A model generated the notes under the pieces. It was not told the DNA's origin. It saw only the letters and a list, made by a program, of their open reading frames with translations, and did no database searches. The position numbers were made by a program, and so were the translations under genes. Positions 1 through 13,088 of a stretch of DNA of 64,000 nt are shown piece after piece (position 1 is the first letter of the stretch; every line of letters begins with the position of its first letter). The stretch is from Triplophysa rosa (Eukaryota > Chordata > Actinopteri > Cypriniformes > Nemacheilidae), in the NCBI RefSeq assembly GCF_024868665.1, contig NC_079900.1, forward strand, positions 18,247,165 to 18,311,164, written 5' to 3'.

Positions 1-375
1 TTTGAAGGAGAACTATACCTTTAACTATAGCGATGGTGACTAAAGTAACAGTTCAATTTGTTTATTGATCACATACACACATTCAAACACATAAAAACAC
101 AGCTTGTGGTGAAATGTATGGTCAGCTTTTCTTAAAGCGTGCAAGTAATACAGTAGAATATCGAAAAGAAGTAATAACATAAACAATGAATAACATATAA
201 TAAAATATGTAGGCTACAGATTATAAAAAACAATAGGAATTTAAATAATAACTGGAATCTAGAAATAAGTATAGAAATAGAAATTTTAATGAAGAGAGGA
301 ATGTGAATAAAAAAGGATTTAAATAAAGTATAAAGCTGCACACTCACATGACAATATTTAGTAAACAAGTTCTTT
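1..375. other. AT-rich non-coding DNA
   Basis: I see no gene here. The one open frame on the minus strand (132-410) is a low-complexity run of F, I, L and Y caused by AT-rich sequence and runs into the repeat that follows. No repeat family recognised. Confidence 0.6.
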
Positions 376-590
376 ATACAGCCATAGAAAAAAATAAGAG
401 ACCATTCCAAATTTTCACTTAATCAACATTTCTAGATGTATTGTGGTCATTCAAATCCAGTGTCTGTTTAATTCAACAAAATCAAACCGCAGGACTGACA
501 TAAAATCATCCAACAGCAATGTGAAAGACTCAAGACAGCATGACAAGACACATGAAAACTGTCTTAAAAAATGTTTCCTAAATACATGTA
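376..590 (-). mobile_element. Family D inverted-repeat element, partial copy
   Basis: The block begins with a TIR-like end (tatacagccatagaaaaaaa) and continues through a segment containing gtgtctgtttaattcaac and caatgtgaaagactcaag. The same order of segments occurs, reverse-complemented, in 12215-12744, and in this orientation but interrupted in 14499-15800. Only one end is visible, so the copy is truncated. Family membership rests on cross-comparison within the window. The superfamily is unknown to me and no coding capacity is seen. Confidence 0.6.
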
Positions 591-2408
591 CAAATATTAT
601 TGTTGTATCACTGTAAAAAAAATGTAAGTGTACAGAATTTTTGTTATTTTTTTACAGATTTTTCACAAACAAGGTAAAAACATTTATTTTACAAAAGTTT
701 ACTGTAAAAATGTCAAATTACCGAAAAAGACTACTAATTTACAAGAAAAACTTTTTACGGTGATTTGGGAGAAATATTGTTAGTAGTTCATACAATAAAA
801 CAAAAATGATAATTTTACCCACACACATACCTATAAATAGTAAATAGCATAACAAGTTAGCAGTCAGTTCCACCTTCAGGACTGCCAACCGCTTTCCACT
901 GCTATGTATTTGTGACCGGTTGGATCATGAGCACATTATGTCAATCCCTCATTATTGGTCTCTGTGTCTAAAAGCCTGAATATCGTAACAAAATGAACTT
1001 ACAGCTAAATAATAAAATAACTGCGCAACCTCAATCTTAGTAATAATTCAGCTCGATAACAGCACAGATTTCTGATTGCTTGTTAAGAGCCACAAACACT
1101 CCGAGTCCTCTGATGGCATTCATTATTTCATGTGTTTCCTCTAGTACTTACCATTTGATTTCAAGTACATACTTTAATAACTTTTCTATAAAAATAAATG
1201 AGATGGGGATTGTGTTAGCACTAGTCCCCGTTTCCTCAGGGCATTAGGGACAAAATGCTTGTGATTAATAATTCATATTTTCTCCTTAATGCCTATCATC
1301 ACAGAAATATTTTCGTCTAGATTTATCGCCCCAAGTTCCTAAAATGATGGCCCTCTAAGCCCAGAGCACCGCTGCTGTCCTGTGAATTAATAATGTTGCT
1401 CTTGCGCTCTCGCTGGGTCATGTCACGTGCACGTCTCGAACATTCACTCGGATATGCGTGAGCAGAAATAAAAAATAACATGGCATGAAAGAATGTGAAT
1501 TAGATATTGATAGGTGCCTTTCCCTTCTGGCGTACTTAAAGGTGCATTCTAAAGTATCTCGACAAGCAATCTATGTGAAATGAGAGGTGATGGGAGAAGG
1601 TTTCTGCCCTCACCCTGAAGCTCTCCTGGGAGTACATTCTCTCTCGTTCGCTCGGGTGGAAGCCATGAACCAGAACCCCAGAGGTTAGCCGACACAGAGT
1701 TTAGAATGAAAAGTGAAGTTTCATTATAAGACAAGTGTGGATCACATTACAATCTTCTATGTCTGCCTACTACTAAATGGTGATATTTAGCAGCACCCTT
1801 GTGATCCTCTGCGCTGAGATTAGGAAGGCAGCTAGCACTTCTTAAGACCACTTTCAGGGGGAGTAAATCAAAAGTAATGTTCTCACCGACAGATTGATAA
1901 ACAGACATGTTCGGTTCAGATTGCCTTTGTGAATACACAACTACTAAGAATATTAAATATTCATGTAAATGTTGTGTATATCGGGGTTATTTCTTTGCGC
2001 AGTACCTTTTGAACTCTGTAACTTTAAAAAAGGGAACATTTTTATGTTGGAATTAAAGGGGGTATTACAGACTTTCAGAACTACGCAGCGGTCAAGCGTC
2101 TTCACTTCATTTATTACAATCAATCAATGTAATTGTTTTGATAATGACAAGAAAGTGATCCAAATTTGATGTATAATTATTTTGAATTCTTATTATTATA
2201 AAAAAATATAAAAATGTATAAAACATTAAATAATAATAAACATAAACAATAGTAATAGATATACATTTTTATTTGTTATTAATATGAAATATATATATAA
2301 ATATATATTTATAATAAAATCATTAGTAGTATTATAATACCGATTTTAATGTATATAATACACTAGGACAATACATACCACAAAATACTCATTCAAAATT
2401 CATTACTA
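591..2408. other. Gene-free stretch
   Basis: No coding sequence recognised. Around 610-760 there are several loose copies of a tttacagt-like word in AT-rich DNA, a pattern seen in decayed fish repeats. 2190-2345 is almost pure A/T with short TATA runs. Short open frames at 1549-1734, 1747-1938 and 1969-2169 have no recognisable domain, codon pattern or splice context. Confidence 0.5.
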
Positions 2409-2416
2409 ATGCTTAC

Positions 2417-4070
2417 CAGAGGTGGACGAAGTACACAACTTCCTTACTTGAGTGAAAGTACAGATACTACTGGTCAAATATTACTCCACTACAAGTAAAA
2501 GTTGTAAAGACAGATTCTTACTTAAGTAAAAGTACAGAAGTACGTGCTTTTAAACGTACTTAAGTATTAAAAGTAAATTTCCTTTATGTCAGTTGTGCAT
2601 TGTTTTATTGTCGTATACCTTATGCCTCTGAAGCAACCTACTGAATACACTGAGTAGCTCACGGTATCAGTTGTATTAAAGGAGTAGTTCACTTCAACAT
2701 TTGCCCCCATTGACTTTCCATAGTAGTTTTTATTCCTACTATGGAAAGTCAATGGGGGAATATTTTGCAGTGAGCAACTCCTTTAAGAGCTTTATATGTT
2801 TAGCACATATATGTTTAGTTTAGATATAATCCTGTATGATCATTTAGCCTAATTATCCTCATTAGCCCCCTAGGCCTATATGTATTTATGAGCAGTGTTC
2901 TTTTATTTTGTATATTCCCTTAACCAGTTTTAGCAGCTATTTACCAGTAAGTAGTAAGGTTCTTGTAAATAGTCAAGTGTAGAAGCCATGTGTTTGTTGG
3001 ATTTATTACCATTTGTATTACCATAATTTAACTACAAACATAAACTATAGCTAGTATATAATGAAACTATGGTATTTTTAGTTGCTGTGGTTTTACTAAA
3101 GATTATTAATTGGAGTATGGTTCCTATATATAGAAAATGGTAAATATGTTGATACTGTGGTTTTACTGCAAATACCATCCCTGCTGAAAAAACAATGATT
3201 TTTTTAATTAGAATGAGATTTTTAAATTAAATTCCTCTTTGTAGTGTGTTTTGGGTTTTATTCCAATAGGATTTACCATCCCACCAATAGAATCCATCAC
3301 ATACAAGTAGACAACAAGTATCCATAGTACAAGTCCCATTATAACCATTAAATCCATTACATTTTATGTTGTGTTTTGGGCAGGATTCTATTGTTTTTAT
3401 TTCAACAGGAATACTTCAACTATAGTTACTTCAGTAAAAACATCATTCATTTTCCAAATCGCTTTAAATGATATAGCAGCAGATCAGAAGTTAACACGCA
3501 CGTGTAGCTCAAGGTGTATGTGATGCTTATTTACCGTTTAGCCGTTATGCCTGCCGATCATTTTCATGACAATGTTTCTACGATCTTTGACTGATCGTAA
3601 CCCACAGATGATTACACCACACTTTAACATGTGCCTTTTTCGTCTTTTAATGTTCTATTTGTCTTTTTAGAGCGCTATCAATGGTGTAGTAGCGCCTACG
3701 TTTACATTAGTTTAGCGGGGAAGATCCCAGAGTTGCCAGATTTCCGTTAAAAAACTGCCAAATGGCCATTCAAAGCTTGCCGGAAAACGGCGAGCATAGA
3801 AAAACTGAAATACTTGGCAACAGTAAAAGGTCCTGGCAGATCGCAGATAAATTGCGCACACAGGAAAACCCGCTGCATAGAAAGCATTTTCTACTTTTGG
3901 ACCTTTTTATAAATGTAGTGGAGTAAAAAGTATGATATTTGTCTTTCAAATGTAGTTAAGTTAAAGTACAAGTACTCAGAAAAAATAATACTCTAGTAAA
4001 GTACAGATACTCAAAAAGTGTACTTAAGTACAGTACTCAGGCAAATTTACTTCGTTACTGTCCACCTCTG
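2417..4070. mobile_element. Non-autonomous hAT transposon, 1.65 kb, perfect 8-bp target duplication
   Basis: The element starts cagaggtggacgaagtac and ends gttactgtccacctctg, giving inverted terminal CAGAGGTGGAC. It is flanked on both sides by the identical octamer atgcttac (2409-2416 and 4071-4078), the 8-bp target-site duplication typical of hAT transposons. Both subterminal regions carry many short words such as agtac and acttaagta in both orientations, as expected of transposase-binding subterminal repeats. No transposase frame (BED zinc finger, RNaseH fold or hATC dimerisation region) is readable inside, so it must have been moved by another element's enzyme. It hosts a small fold-back element at 2676-2786. 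The exact TSD suggests a relatively undecayed insertion. Confidence 0.88.
2676..2786. repeat. Short fold-back element, family A-like, with 23-bp perfect hairpin arms
   Basis: The ends ttaaaggagtagttcact and gtgagcaactcctttaa are inverted and flanked by TTAA, resembling family A. The centre is a perfect palindrome with arms 2704-2726 and 2736-2758 around a 9-nt loop (tttttattc). The word gactttccatagtag in the arm is close to the gactaccatagtag word inside full-length family A copies, so this looks like an internally deleted or related MITE sitting within the hAT at 2417-4070. Confidence 0.75.
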
Positions 4071-4078
4071 ATGCTTAC

Positions 4079-4801
4079 TAGTGGTGTTTGTACTGTTTAA
4101 GAACCATAAATGTCTAAAGATTTATAATATATTTTCTATTATGCCAAATGTATGAATATTTAATTAAATCATATATTCTAACATTATGTATATGTGCATT
4201 ATTTCCTTGCATATTCGTCACTCAACTCAGGCACATTTCAACACACCAGAACTTTTACTTGCACTTGTGGTCTTTTCTAAGACACTGCGTTTGCTTCATT
4301 TCACAGATTAAGAAATAATGGGTCTGGACTGACAGTGATAAATTCACAAGCAAAGACTAGCGACAATGGATGAGTTTTTCATTGTCTCAGTCCTCAAATC
4401 CATAAACTGGCCAATATGAGAGTTGGCTGGTGCTCAATAGCCATCTATTCCTTGCTTAAGTCAGATGCATTTGAGGTTTCCACAATGAGTGTTATACATG
4501 TTTCGCATGTAAATTCTCTTCTGAGGTGTGTTAGGCAAAGAGTAATCATGGGCTGCAGATATAATGTTCTTTGTTCCAGTTTTCACAGCGTCTGATGTCA
4601 AGTGCTTTGAGTACTGTATTATTATACTGGATTAGAAAGTCATGTGAAATATCATATAGTTATGTTGTCAGCTATATTTTTCATACAAAAGTTGATCATT
4701 TTATAATAATCATTATTGGAAAATTGTTGGTTTGCTTCTCATGTTATCAAAAGATTAAAGATTTAAAGTGGTAAAACCGACACATCGTATACATAACAAT
4801 A
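4079..4801. other. Gene-free stretch
   Basis: Between two transposons. No gene, repeat family or regulatory structure recognised. The 67-codon frame at 4571-4774 shows no domain. Confidence 0.5.
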
Positions 4802-5204
4802 TTAAAGTCACCATGAAATACAGGAAACAGGAAAATTCTAAGTGTTTTACACAGTGTTGCAGTGATCATGATTTATCTGTGCACACGATTATTTTTTCAA
4901 AATTCATTTGCACTTGTAATCTTTAATCAAAAACGTTAAGCTCCTCTCCTCCTCTCAACAACAACTCTTCACCACATCATGACGTCAGCAACAAAAAAGA
5001 GGTAGTACTATACTCACTGTCCAATGGCCAGGCATTTTTAGCCCTCCCCTCCAGGCACAACTTACAACAAACCAATCAAAATGGGAAGGGCAAAATAAAG
5101 CCCCGCCCTACATTCTTTTCAAATTTCAGATGCCGTTTCACTCGGATATACGTCGCGATACGGAAAAAAAGTCAATTGCAACTTCCGTTTCATGGTGACT
5201 TTAA
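4802..5204. mobile_element. Family B TTAA-flanked MITE, copy 1 (403 bp)
   Basis: Inverted ends ttaaagtcaccatgaaat and catggtgactttaa enclose 403 bp without coding capacity. A second copy of nearly equal length lies at 24884-25284 in the opposite orientation and shares many internal words (aaaaatgcctggccattgga, aaaacgttaagctcct on complementary strands). Both are bordered by TTAA. In copy 2 the interrupted host sequence can be reconstructed and supports TTAA as the duplicated target, which fits Kolobok or piggyBac-type mobilisation. A TGACGTCA palindrome (4980-4987) lies inside. Confidence 0.85.
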
Positions 5205-6138
5205 ATAAAATCCACAACGATATACAGTAAAGCAGGATCTTTTACCATCAATTAGTGGTTAGGTTGAGAGAATCTGATGAATCTAAGCATTAACTAACAC
5301 TGAATATGCAATGAAATCCATAATCCAAAACCTAAAACGACTCATTTCTGCAAGTTAATAGAAATGAATGATTGCATCATAAAACATCTGAATCAATAAT
5401 TGCTTCATTAAAAAGCGCAGCATCATGAACCTAACACAAACACGCATAAATTGCCTTCTGTTAATAATCATTAATTGCAGATGAGGCTGGCAGACTTTCA
5501 AGTCAAGCCTGTGCCGCAATTACACCTCGTGTCAAAAATCTTCCACTGGCCCCGCATTACTTTCTGACCTTCAGCGCTAAAGCGCAGGTGAACGAACATC
5601 TGAGCAGCTAGTGTGGAGAAAAAAAGAACATGAAAAGCTTCTTTTCAGCTCTGTTGGACTTTTTAAGATAGGAGTGCTACACTGTTTGATGGCGCTGGAT
5701 AGATACTCTATCTCTCCAATTTCAGATGATCAAAGGTGTGAAATGTATTACATATTCCTATTAGGTATGGATTCAGATGGGAAAGGTTTTATGCATTCCG
5801 ATTGCGCGGACAGAGCAGGAAATGAAGCCCGGTGAGAAACTGGGGGGAAAGGTAATGATCTCTTCAAACAAAATACTGTATTGCACCCGCGGTGGTGAAA
5901 ATGACTTGCGCGTTGTTTGAATGCCAGGCACGTGGAGGGCGCGTTCGCTGTCTTGGCTACCGAATCAGACCGGAAAAATATGATGTGATACGAGGAGACT
6001 CGGATCACCTAGGGAGATGTGCGTGACAGAGACGTGTGCTGGTGGAACGGCGAGCGTAACCGGCTACAACATCTACAGCTGACAAACATTCGTCTGCTTG
6101 ATAGAGTTGAGGGAGTCAACAGTTGTGAAATTATGACA
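5205..6138. other. Gene-free stretch
   Basis: No gene recognised. Short open frames at 5611-5835 and 5748-6008 lie on opposite strands over the same DNA, have no domain and no flanking splice context, and are treated as chance. Confidence 0.5.
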
Positions 6139-6806
6139 TTTCCATTAAACAATGTAATGCGACTGATATGTATTTTTCCTTCTCGCAAAGAGACATTGGA
6201 CGTTTCTCAATATGCGTTCTTCAGCGGTCTTGTGTCCTTTTGATCTCGCTCTATACGTCATCAATAACCGTCAAAGTCCGGTTCCAATACTCAAGAACAC
6301 AAGGACAGAGAACGCACGAAAGTACCCATGTGTTATTGATATCAAGGATGCATTGAATGCAACCTTGCACGTACCGAACCCGCTTAAAGTCCCATAAGTC
6401 ATTGCGGCTCGTCCATCCGAGTTCGTTTTTCCGAGGCTGCCTCGCAAGACTGGTCTCCACAAGAACACAATTCCGTTCTATGCGTTCTTATAATTGAGAT
6501 ACGGCCATTTTTTCCAGACTTCTTTGGGTTTATAGCGGTTTGCAAACCAACTTTAGATGTGGATACCGCGCCTACTGTGATGAAGTGTGAAGAAAAATTA
6601 TTGCTAAATTATTATTATCTTAAAAGAATGGTAATGCAACTTTTTTGTATGCCACATGGCCTGTAAAATCTGTAAAAAGACCACATTTGTTTCTATTGCA
6701 AAATATTCCGTTATCGAAAAACACCTCATTTTGCTAAAATACTGTGTTTCCAATCCGTATTTTCAATTCACAATTTCAATTTGCGCAGTTCGAAGGGTAA
6801 TGGAAA
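6139..6806. repeat. Probable composite inverted-repeat element
   Basis: The left side reads tttccattaaac and the right side gggtaatggaaacgc, an imperfect inverted pair about 660 bp apart. Nested inside, 6203-6510 begins tctcaatatgcgttcttc and ends gcgttcttataattgaga, another loose inverted pair. Overlapping open frames on both strands (6168-6468) are by-products. I recognise the style as common fish repeats, but boundaries and family are uncertain. Confidence 0.45.
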
Positions 6807-9800
6807 CGCAGCTATTGTTATCATTTATTTACCCACACCTCATTGCTTTTTTTGGACTTTTGTGAAATGCTTTTGGCTTTCTTTGTATATTCAGTAATAT
6901 ATCTAAAGTAAATGGGCACCATAAAAGAACTGTGTAGCATAGAGCTACAGTCAAGGGCCAAGATTATCTGTAAAACTTCCAACAAAACTAGTCATGTCTA
7001 TAGTAATTAAAGACAAAAATATCCATGTTTGATCTTTCATGAAAAGTAAATACCAGAATTGTGTAGCTGTCTGATCAACAGTGCGCTCCCTGTTGTGTGC
7101 AGATGGCGGCTTGCGTGTTATTTCTGCAAGAAATAAATGGCTACATGTGACTCAATAGTGAGACAACCCACACATTGTTCTTCAAAAGAGGCTATAAATA
7201 GGCCTGTGAAAGAGATGATTTGGGACTTTAAGATGTTGCCGCTTCAACCAACAAGCAAGCAGAATACAGGATTCAGGCTGTTAATCTGAATGAAGTGAGC
7301 ACATACTGCTATTAATGACATGAGAGAAACAGAGAAATTGGGCTTTCACTCCTTCACACAGGATTAATGCGAGATTCCCCTGAGCCGGCGGGCGAGCTGA
7401 CGGTGGATTTGCCACACAATGAGGTCGGGACTATATAATTGCCCTCCACGATGAAGAAAAACCCTATCATATGTGCAAAAAGACGGATGTTTCCTCACAG
7501 TCGGGGATTTAAGCCTTGTGGAGGAAAAACTGCACGAAGCAAAAAAACCTACAGTGAAAAAGTCAAACCGGTGTATTTTTTCTTTACTGTGTATGAAGTT
7601 GGCCGCAGGTGGACCTGAGCAGCGTGGATTTGTGCACCAGCCTTGAACTCCAGTGTGGGTTTCTGCAGGCGCTGGATGCAGTTGAGCAGCAGAGAGGAGC
7701 TGACATGCACCTTTATCACACGACTTAGCCTGACTAAGGCTGGATATAGACAGGGCCGGTGATGGATGGCAGGCGGACCTTGCCTCTCTTTTCCTCTTGA
7801 CACAGAGCTGCTGTAATCTGTTAAAGCAGAGCCAGCGCAGCTTCTATTAACTCCCTGCATATAATGCCACTGCATTTACAGTCTCCGGCCTCCGAGCACG
7901 GGCCCGCACGTCCTCTCACAAGACGCGGAACACAACAGAATTCTAATAAGGACTCAAGTGCAAACACTGGAGGATGCAAACCTTTATTCGGGCCCACAGG
8001 ATATGACATCACAGCACACCACTAATTTACAAATACAGAGCAGTTTGTCCGTTTAGGGCTACAGTAGAAACAACATGGTGAATTCGGGTATTCGCTGTGT
8101 ATCCCATTCTATATAACGTAACATAACGCTTCATTATGTAAGGTCTTTATACACCTCTGAAGACATAGTTATGCATATTATATTGCATTTCGGTCAATAG
8201 ATCCTTCAAAAAATGACACATTGCACCTGGTACGGCACATCTAAAGGTGCAATTCCTTAATTGGTGTAAATAGATTGACTGAAACAGTAATGATTTACAT
8301 TTCGGTCTGTTCCTCATACAGTACAACTTTCATCATGTGACTTAAAAAAATTAAAATACTAATATAGTGAATGATTCTCACGGTAGTTTTGTACTACTTT
8401 AATCGTACTTTTTTTTTTTTTTAAGCTTGGCAGACTCAGAACAACCTATCCAACATTTCTTTTCTATTTCAGCGAAGATAGCAAATAACATGGTTATGAC
8501 GCGGCATAGGGGCGAATAAACGATGAAAAAATGTTGATTTTTGGATGTTGATAGGAGCTGCCTGATACCACATTGTTTGTCTTTGTTTACTCAAAAGCCC
8601 TTGGCTCTCTAGAACGTGTTCATCAGATCAATCCTTTTCAGCAGCGTTTAGAGATGCGATTCTACTCCGAGATCAAGGATTGATAGCCACTCGTTTATAT
8701 ATTCAAACCGAGACGATTTACTTCCACCCTGGGTCAACTTAATCCCCAAAGCCTATAATTGAAGTCAATCACGGGTATTGGTGGAAACAGGCCAGGGCTG
8801 CTGGGGCCAGCACTCAAATTCAGCTATAGACACAAACTAAATTAGCCCAAATATGAGAGTCGGTTCTTCGGGATGCTATTTGCTCTCTGCATTCTGTCAC
8901 ACGCATGGACGCGCTTGTCTCTTAAAGCAACCTCTTACTTCTTAATTTAAAACTCAAAGCAGAGGAACACAAAGGTAATTCTCATTAAATTCCTGAAAAT
9001 CTGGGATAAAGGTATTTGTGCCTCCAATCTAGCAATGACCTTTTCGTAATGTCATGTTAAGCACATCTGAATGAAAGTTTGAGCAAATATGAAAAGGTCA
9101 TTTTTAGTGCCTCAACAGTGCCAGATTTTATTTTCTTAATCACAGTTAAGTACACGCAATATTGTAATACGCTGCACGGGGAAACGAACTTGATTGGCAT
9201 AAAGTATTTATTCATCTATGGCCGCTCGCTGACATATTTTTTTGGTCATTTTCACACATCCGTTTTCTCTTGCTTGCATTTTATGTTGATAATGAGGCTG
9301 AAGTTGAGAAAGTCAATTAGACTGTTGGTCGGCGCTTTAAAAAATTCTAGAGTAAAAGCGCGACGAGCTCGCGGCTCTCGAGTGATAATTAAAGTGATGC
9401 TCTATGACATTTGGGTGTCTGGAATCCATCCAAAGCTGCAGCAATTTCAGATTAGCCAAAAATGTGTGAATGATGGTGACAGACGAGCCACCTAATACTG
9501 CCAGTGACACGGAAAACATACTAACAGTTTGATGCATTCATGTGAATCGATATCGCCCTCGTGCCTACAGTATCAGCCAACCCGTGACCCCAGGGTCCAA
9601 TTTTAAACATATTCCTTCAGTTTTAGATATATAAACAATAACATCTGCCAACTAAGTCCATATACTGTACATACTATAATGCATCACATTTACAAATGGT
9701 TTTAATTGGTTTTAATGGTTTCAATTGTTCAAAGCAACAATATTATTTTATGAACAATTTGGATTCGTCTAGGTTTGCTACAACAAACAAAATATTGACC

Positions 9801-10469
9801 AACACGATACCCAAGTCCCTTTCTTCTTGAATGTATTCTTTAACATTAACATAATTCGAAAGCAAACTGCCAAGCATTTGCACACAGACTTTAAGTGTAT
9901 TACTTTACATTTTTTGTTTTGTTTTATAAAATGATCTTATGTTGTGACTGACAGCCTATGAGAGATGTTGTCAACAGTGCAAACATTCCTTTAAAATCCT
10001 AGAAACTGAACTTTATAATATATTTCCTTTATATTGCCACAAAGGTGAGAATGCATCTGTCCTCATGGAATGTGTTGAGCGCGATATGAGGACAAATGGA
10101 GGGGCGGTGAGGGGATGGATTTTGGCCGAGTGCCACGTCCTGGTGACATGAGCTCCTCGGGGTCCCAGTGCTAAGATCAGTTTCAATGTGGAGAGGACAC
10201 AGAGGCAGCAGGGTAAATACCTGATTAGAAGATATCAAAGCGAACTGAACCGATCAGTTTATTGTTGACAATCTATATGACAATCCCTATACTTATCATA
10301 CAGGTTATTGAAATGAAACGCAATGGATTTTTTAGAGGATTTAGAGGATTTTAGTGGAGGGTGGCTGTCACAGTGTTGCTTAAGCATTTTGACTTCTTTT
10401 ACTGCAATGCCATAGTGGTTGCTAGGGTACTTTGGGTTGTTTGTATTATTGCTAGGGGGTTTCTTATCG
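6807..10469. other. 3.7-kb gene-free, repeat-poor stretch
   Basis: No coding exon, tRNA or clear transposon found. There is an oligo-T tract near 8409-8422. The 138-codon frame at 9079-9495 is the longest here; its translation has no recognisable motif or homopolymer bias and no neighbouring exon. The block 7380-7890 is more GC-rich than its surroundings. Conserved regulatory DNA could be hidden here but cannot be shown from a single sequence. Confidence 0.5.
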
Positions 10470-10892
10470 GTTTACCTAAAAATACAAATTATGTCATCAT
10501 TTACTCACCCTCAAGTTGTTTCAAATCTGAATCAATTTATTTGTTTTGATGAACACAAAGAAAGATATTTGGAAGAATGCTTGTAACCAAACAGTTCTTG
10601 GCCACCATTGACTACCATAGTAGGAAAAATTGCTTTATTAATTTCTTTGTTCTGTTGAACACAAAAGAATACATTTTGAAGAATGTAGGAAAGCAAACAG
10701 TTCTGGGGCACTTTTGACTACCATTGTTATTTTTCCTACTATGGTAGTCAATGGTGGCCAGAATCTGTTATAAGCATTCTTCCAAATATCTATCTCTGTG
10801 TTTATCAGAACAAAGTCATTTATACAGATATGGAACAACTTAAGTGTGAGTAAATGAAGACACAATTTTTTTTCGGGCGAACTATCCCTTTA
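10470..10892. mobile_element. Family A MITE, copy A1
   Basis: The copy contains the family hallmarks in order: atgtcatcatttactcaccc, aagttgtttcaaatctga, gaacacaaagaaagatattt, tgactaccatagtag, then the inverted half with ctactatggtagtcaatgg, and the right end gggcgaactatcccttta. The left terminus is eroded (acctaaaaatacaaatt where caccc-aaaaatgaaaatt is expected). No coding capacity; short open frames inside (for example 10638-10865 minus) are by-products of the fold-back sequence. Confidence 0.82.
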
Positions 10893-12214
10893 TGTCTGCA
10901 AACTGGACTAAATCAATGTATTGTAAAACCGAAAATTTACACACTTCACTTGTAGTCACATAAAAACTTCAAAATACTTCAAAGTGCTTCACTGTTGCCC
11001 TCTATTATGAATAAACACGCACAGGATCTCCATAATCAACACAATATTTCACCTTATAAGTGGAACAGATTATCTGAGAGAGTGCAGCCAATGCACACAG
11101 TGACTCCCAGTGACTCACAGTGAATTTGTGTACAAATTCACAGCAAGTTTCCCACAGCTACAGTCTATCACGAAACATTCGCATTTCTCAACCGAGTAGA
11201 AAATTCACAAGGGAAAACCCAAACGTGAACAATTTAAAAAGACAACATAGATCCACCATGAAATTTGGAAGCATTTCATATGCTCGGAGAGCGAGGGAAA
11301 TAACACCCTTAAAAAACAATCAACGCCTCGTGCGCTTGATTGTTTTCCCATTGAAGTTTATAATACTGTCGGCAAGTGGTGAGGAAGCATTAGGTACGAC
11401 CTCATTATGCAAATCACTCACTGTAGTGAGACAGCAGCTTAAGCGTCTGTTTTCTTTGTACACAGCCCTGTCCTTATCATCAGTGATCTGTGACTCAATT
11501 AGAACAGACAGCGATTGACTGTAATCAATTAGGAACCTGCTGACCCAGGTAAGTTGGATATCAATCTGTCTCCTGATAGCAGGCACGAGTCACAGTTCGC
11601 CTGTCAATGTTGTCCGGCACTCATGCTATCGGATCGGTTATCAGTAATAACAAATCAATGGCGTCCTTATGTGGGTCACTCTTTCGGCTTTGGGTCCTTA
11701 GATGCGAGCGTATGGTTTTGTTTAGCAAATAGGGTTTGAATGACAGATGAAGTATATAAAAACATACTTCGCGTAAGTGGCGATAAATAGAGTATATTAT
11801 TGACGAATACAGGGCTTAAATGGACGATAAGCAGCTGGTTTTTAAAGCCGAATCTGTTTTGAACTTTCTATTATATTTCAATATGAATACATCTGATCAT
11901 GCGTTTTGCAGAAGACTGTGCCACAGCGCCTCCAACAGGCCAGTTTGATACAGGTATTTTTTACATCGAGAAAAGGAGCATAATTCAAGACAGTTTTGAA
12001 GCTTGTAAGGGCAGGGATAGGGCTGGGTTTATGTAATTCACAGTCTTCAAACTGATGATTGACTCTACATTGCAAAGATTTACTATCAGCGCTATTATTC
12101 ACACAGACCTGGAAACAGACCATTATACACACTGATAATTTGATAAAATGATCATAACATCTCTAATAATGGGTTATGTTTTTTTAAATAACAGCCACAG
12201 TATATCATTTTGGA
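10893..12214. other. Gene-free stretch
   Basis: No gene recognised. The 132-codon frame at 11120-11518 and its antisense partner at 11320-11586 have no domain similarity I know of and no splice context. No repeat family recognised. Confidence 0.5.
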
Positions 12215-12744
12215 ATATACAGCTGCAGAAAAAATAAGAGAACATTTTATTACCAAAATTATTTTCCGTTTTTTTCTGAATTTACTATTTTCTAGGTATG
12301 TGTTTAGATAAAATTATCATTTCACCGTTTTACTACTAACAATATTTTTCCCACATTTGAAATAAAAATATAGTTTCTATTTGCATTTATTTGCAGAAAA
12401 TGAAAACTGGAGAAACAGGTCAAAATAACAGAAAAGATGCTCTGTATTTGTTCATGTTCAGACCTCAACTACTGCAAAGAAAAAAAAGCTCATATTCATT
12501 TTTAAGCAATACAACAGCAATATTTAGGAAAAGCAAAAAATTTTATGTGCTAATCTTGATTTTAGTTGTCATGTCTTGTCATGCTGTCAGTCTTTCACAT
12601 TGCTGTTGAATGACTTTACGTCACTCCTGAGATTTTATTTTATTCTAATTTAACAGACACTGGACTGGAATGGCCACAATACATCTATAGCGGATCAAAT
12701 CAAAATTCGAAATGGTCTCTTCATTCTTTTCCACAGCTGTATAT
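12215..12744 (+). mobile_element. Family D inverted-repeat element, most complete copy (530 bp)
   Basis: It starts atatacagctgcagaaaaaa and ends ttttccacagctgtatat, an imperfect terminal inverted repeat of about 28 bp. Internal landmarks are gtcatgctgtcagtctttca and gacactggactggaatggcc, which recur reverse-complemented at 376-590 and in the interrupted copy 14499-15800. The open frame 12391-12609 lies wholly inside and is not considered a gene. Superfamily unassigned. Confidence 0.72.
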
Positions 12745-13088
12745 ATGCTGTATTGTTCAATTGATATTATTAAAATGTCTCTTGAACGTGTCCAAATCTA
12801 AGTCATATTATCAGCATAACAACTTGAATAAAAGGTTGAAGTGCAAAATGTACACAAATTTCCTATTTGCAATGTCTCGTTCTTCATTGACACTATGTGC
12901 TCGAGCCGGCAAAGGCTCCACAAGGTTGTGCAAATCCTGATGATCTGTGTTATCACATGATGACTTCAGAAAATTTTAAGATTAGTTGTAAAAAATAAGT
13001 CTCAGATTTTGTAAAAACATATTCCGTTTCATGTCCTTCCAAGAAACAATAAAAAATGTTAAAAATTTGATAGTGTATGTCATACCGG
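12745..13088. other. Gene-free spacer
   Basis: I see no gene or repeat in this short interval. Confidence 0.5.

Noticed and set aside
9079..9495. 138-codon open frame on the + strand
   Set aside because: No recognisable domain, no splice context and no neighbouring exon. Its length is within chance for a 64-kb window in six frames.
11120..11518. 132-codon open frame on the + strand
   Set aside because: No domain, a comparable antisense frame (11320-11586) covers much of it, and nothing else suggests a gene.
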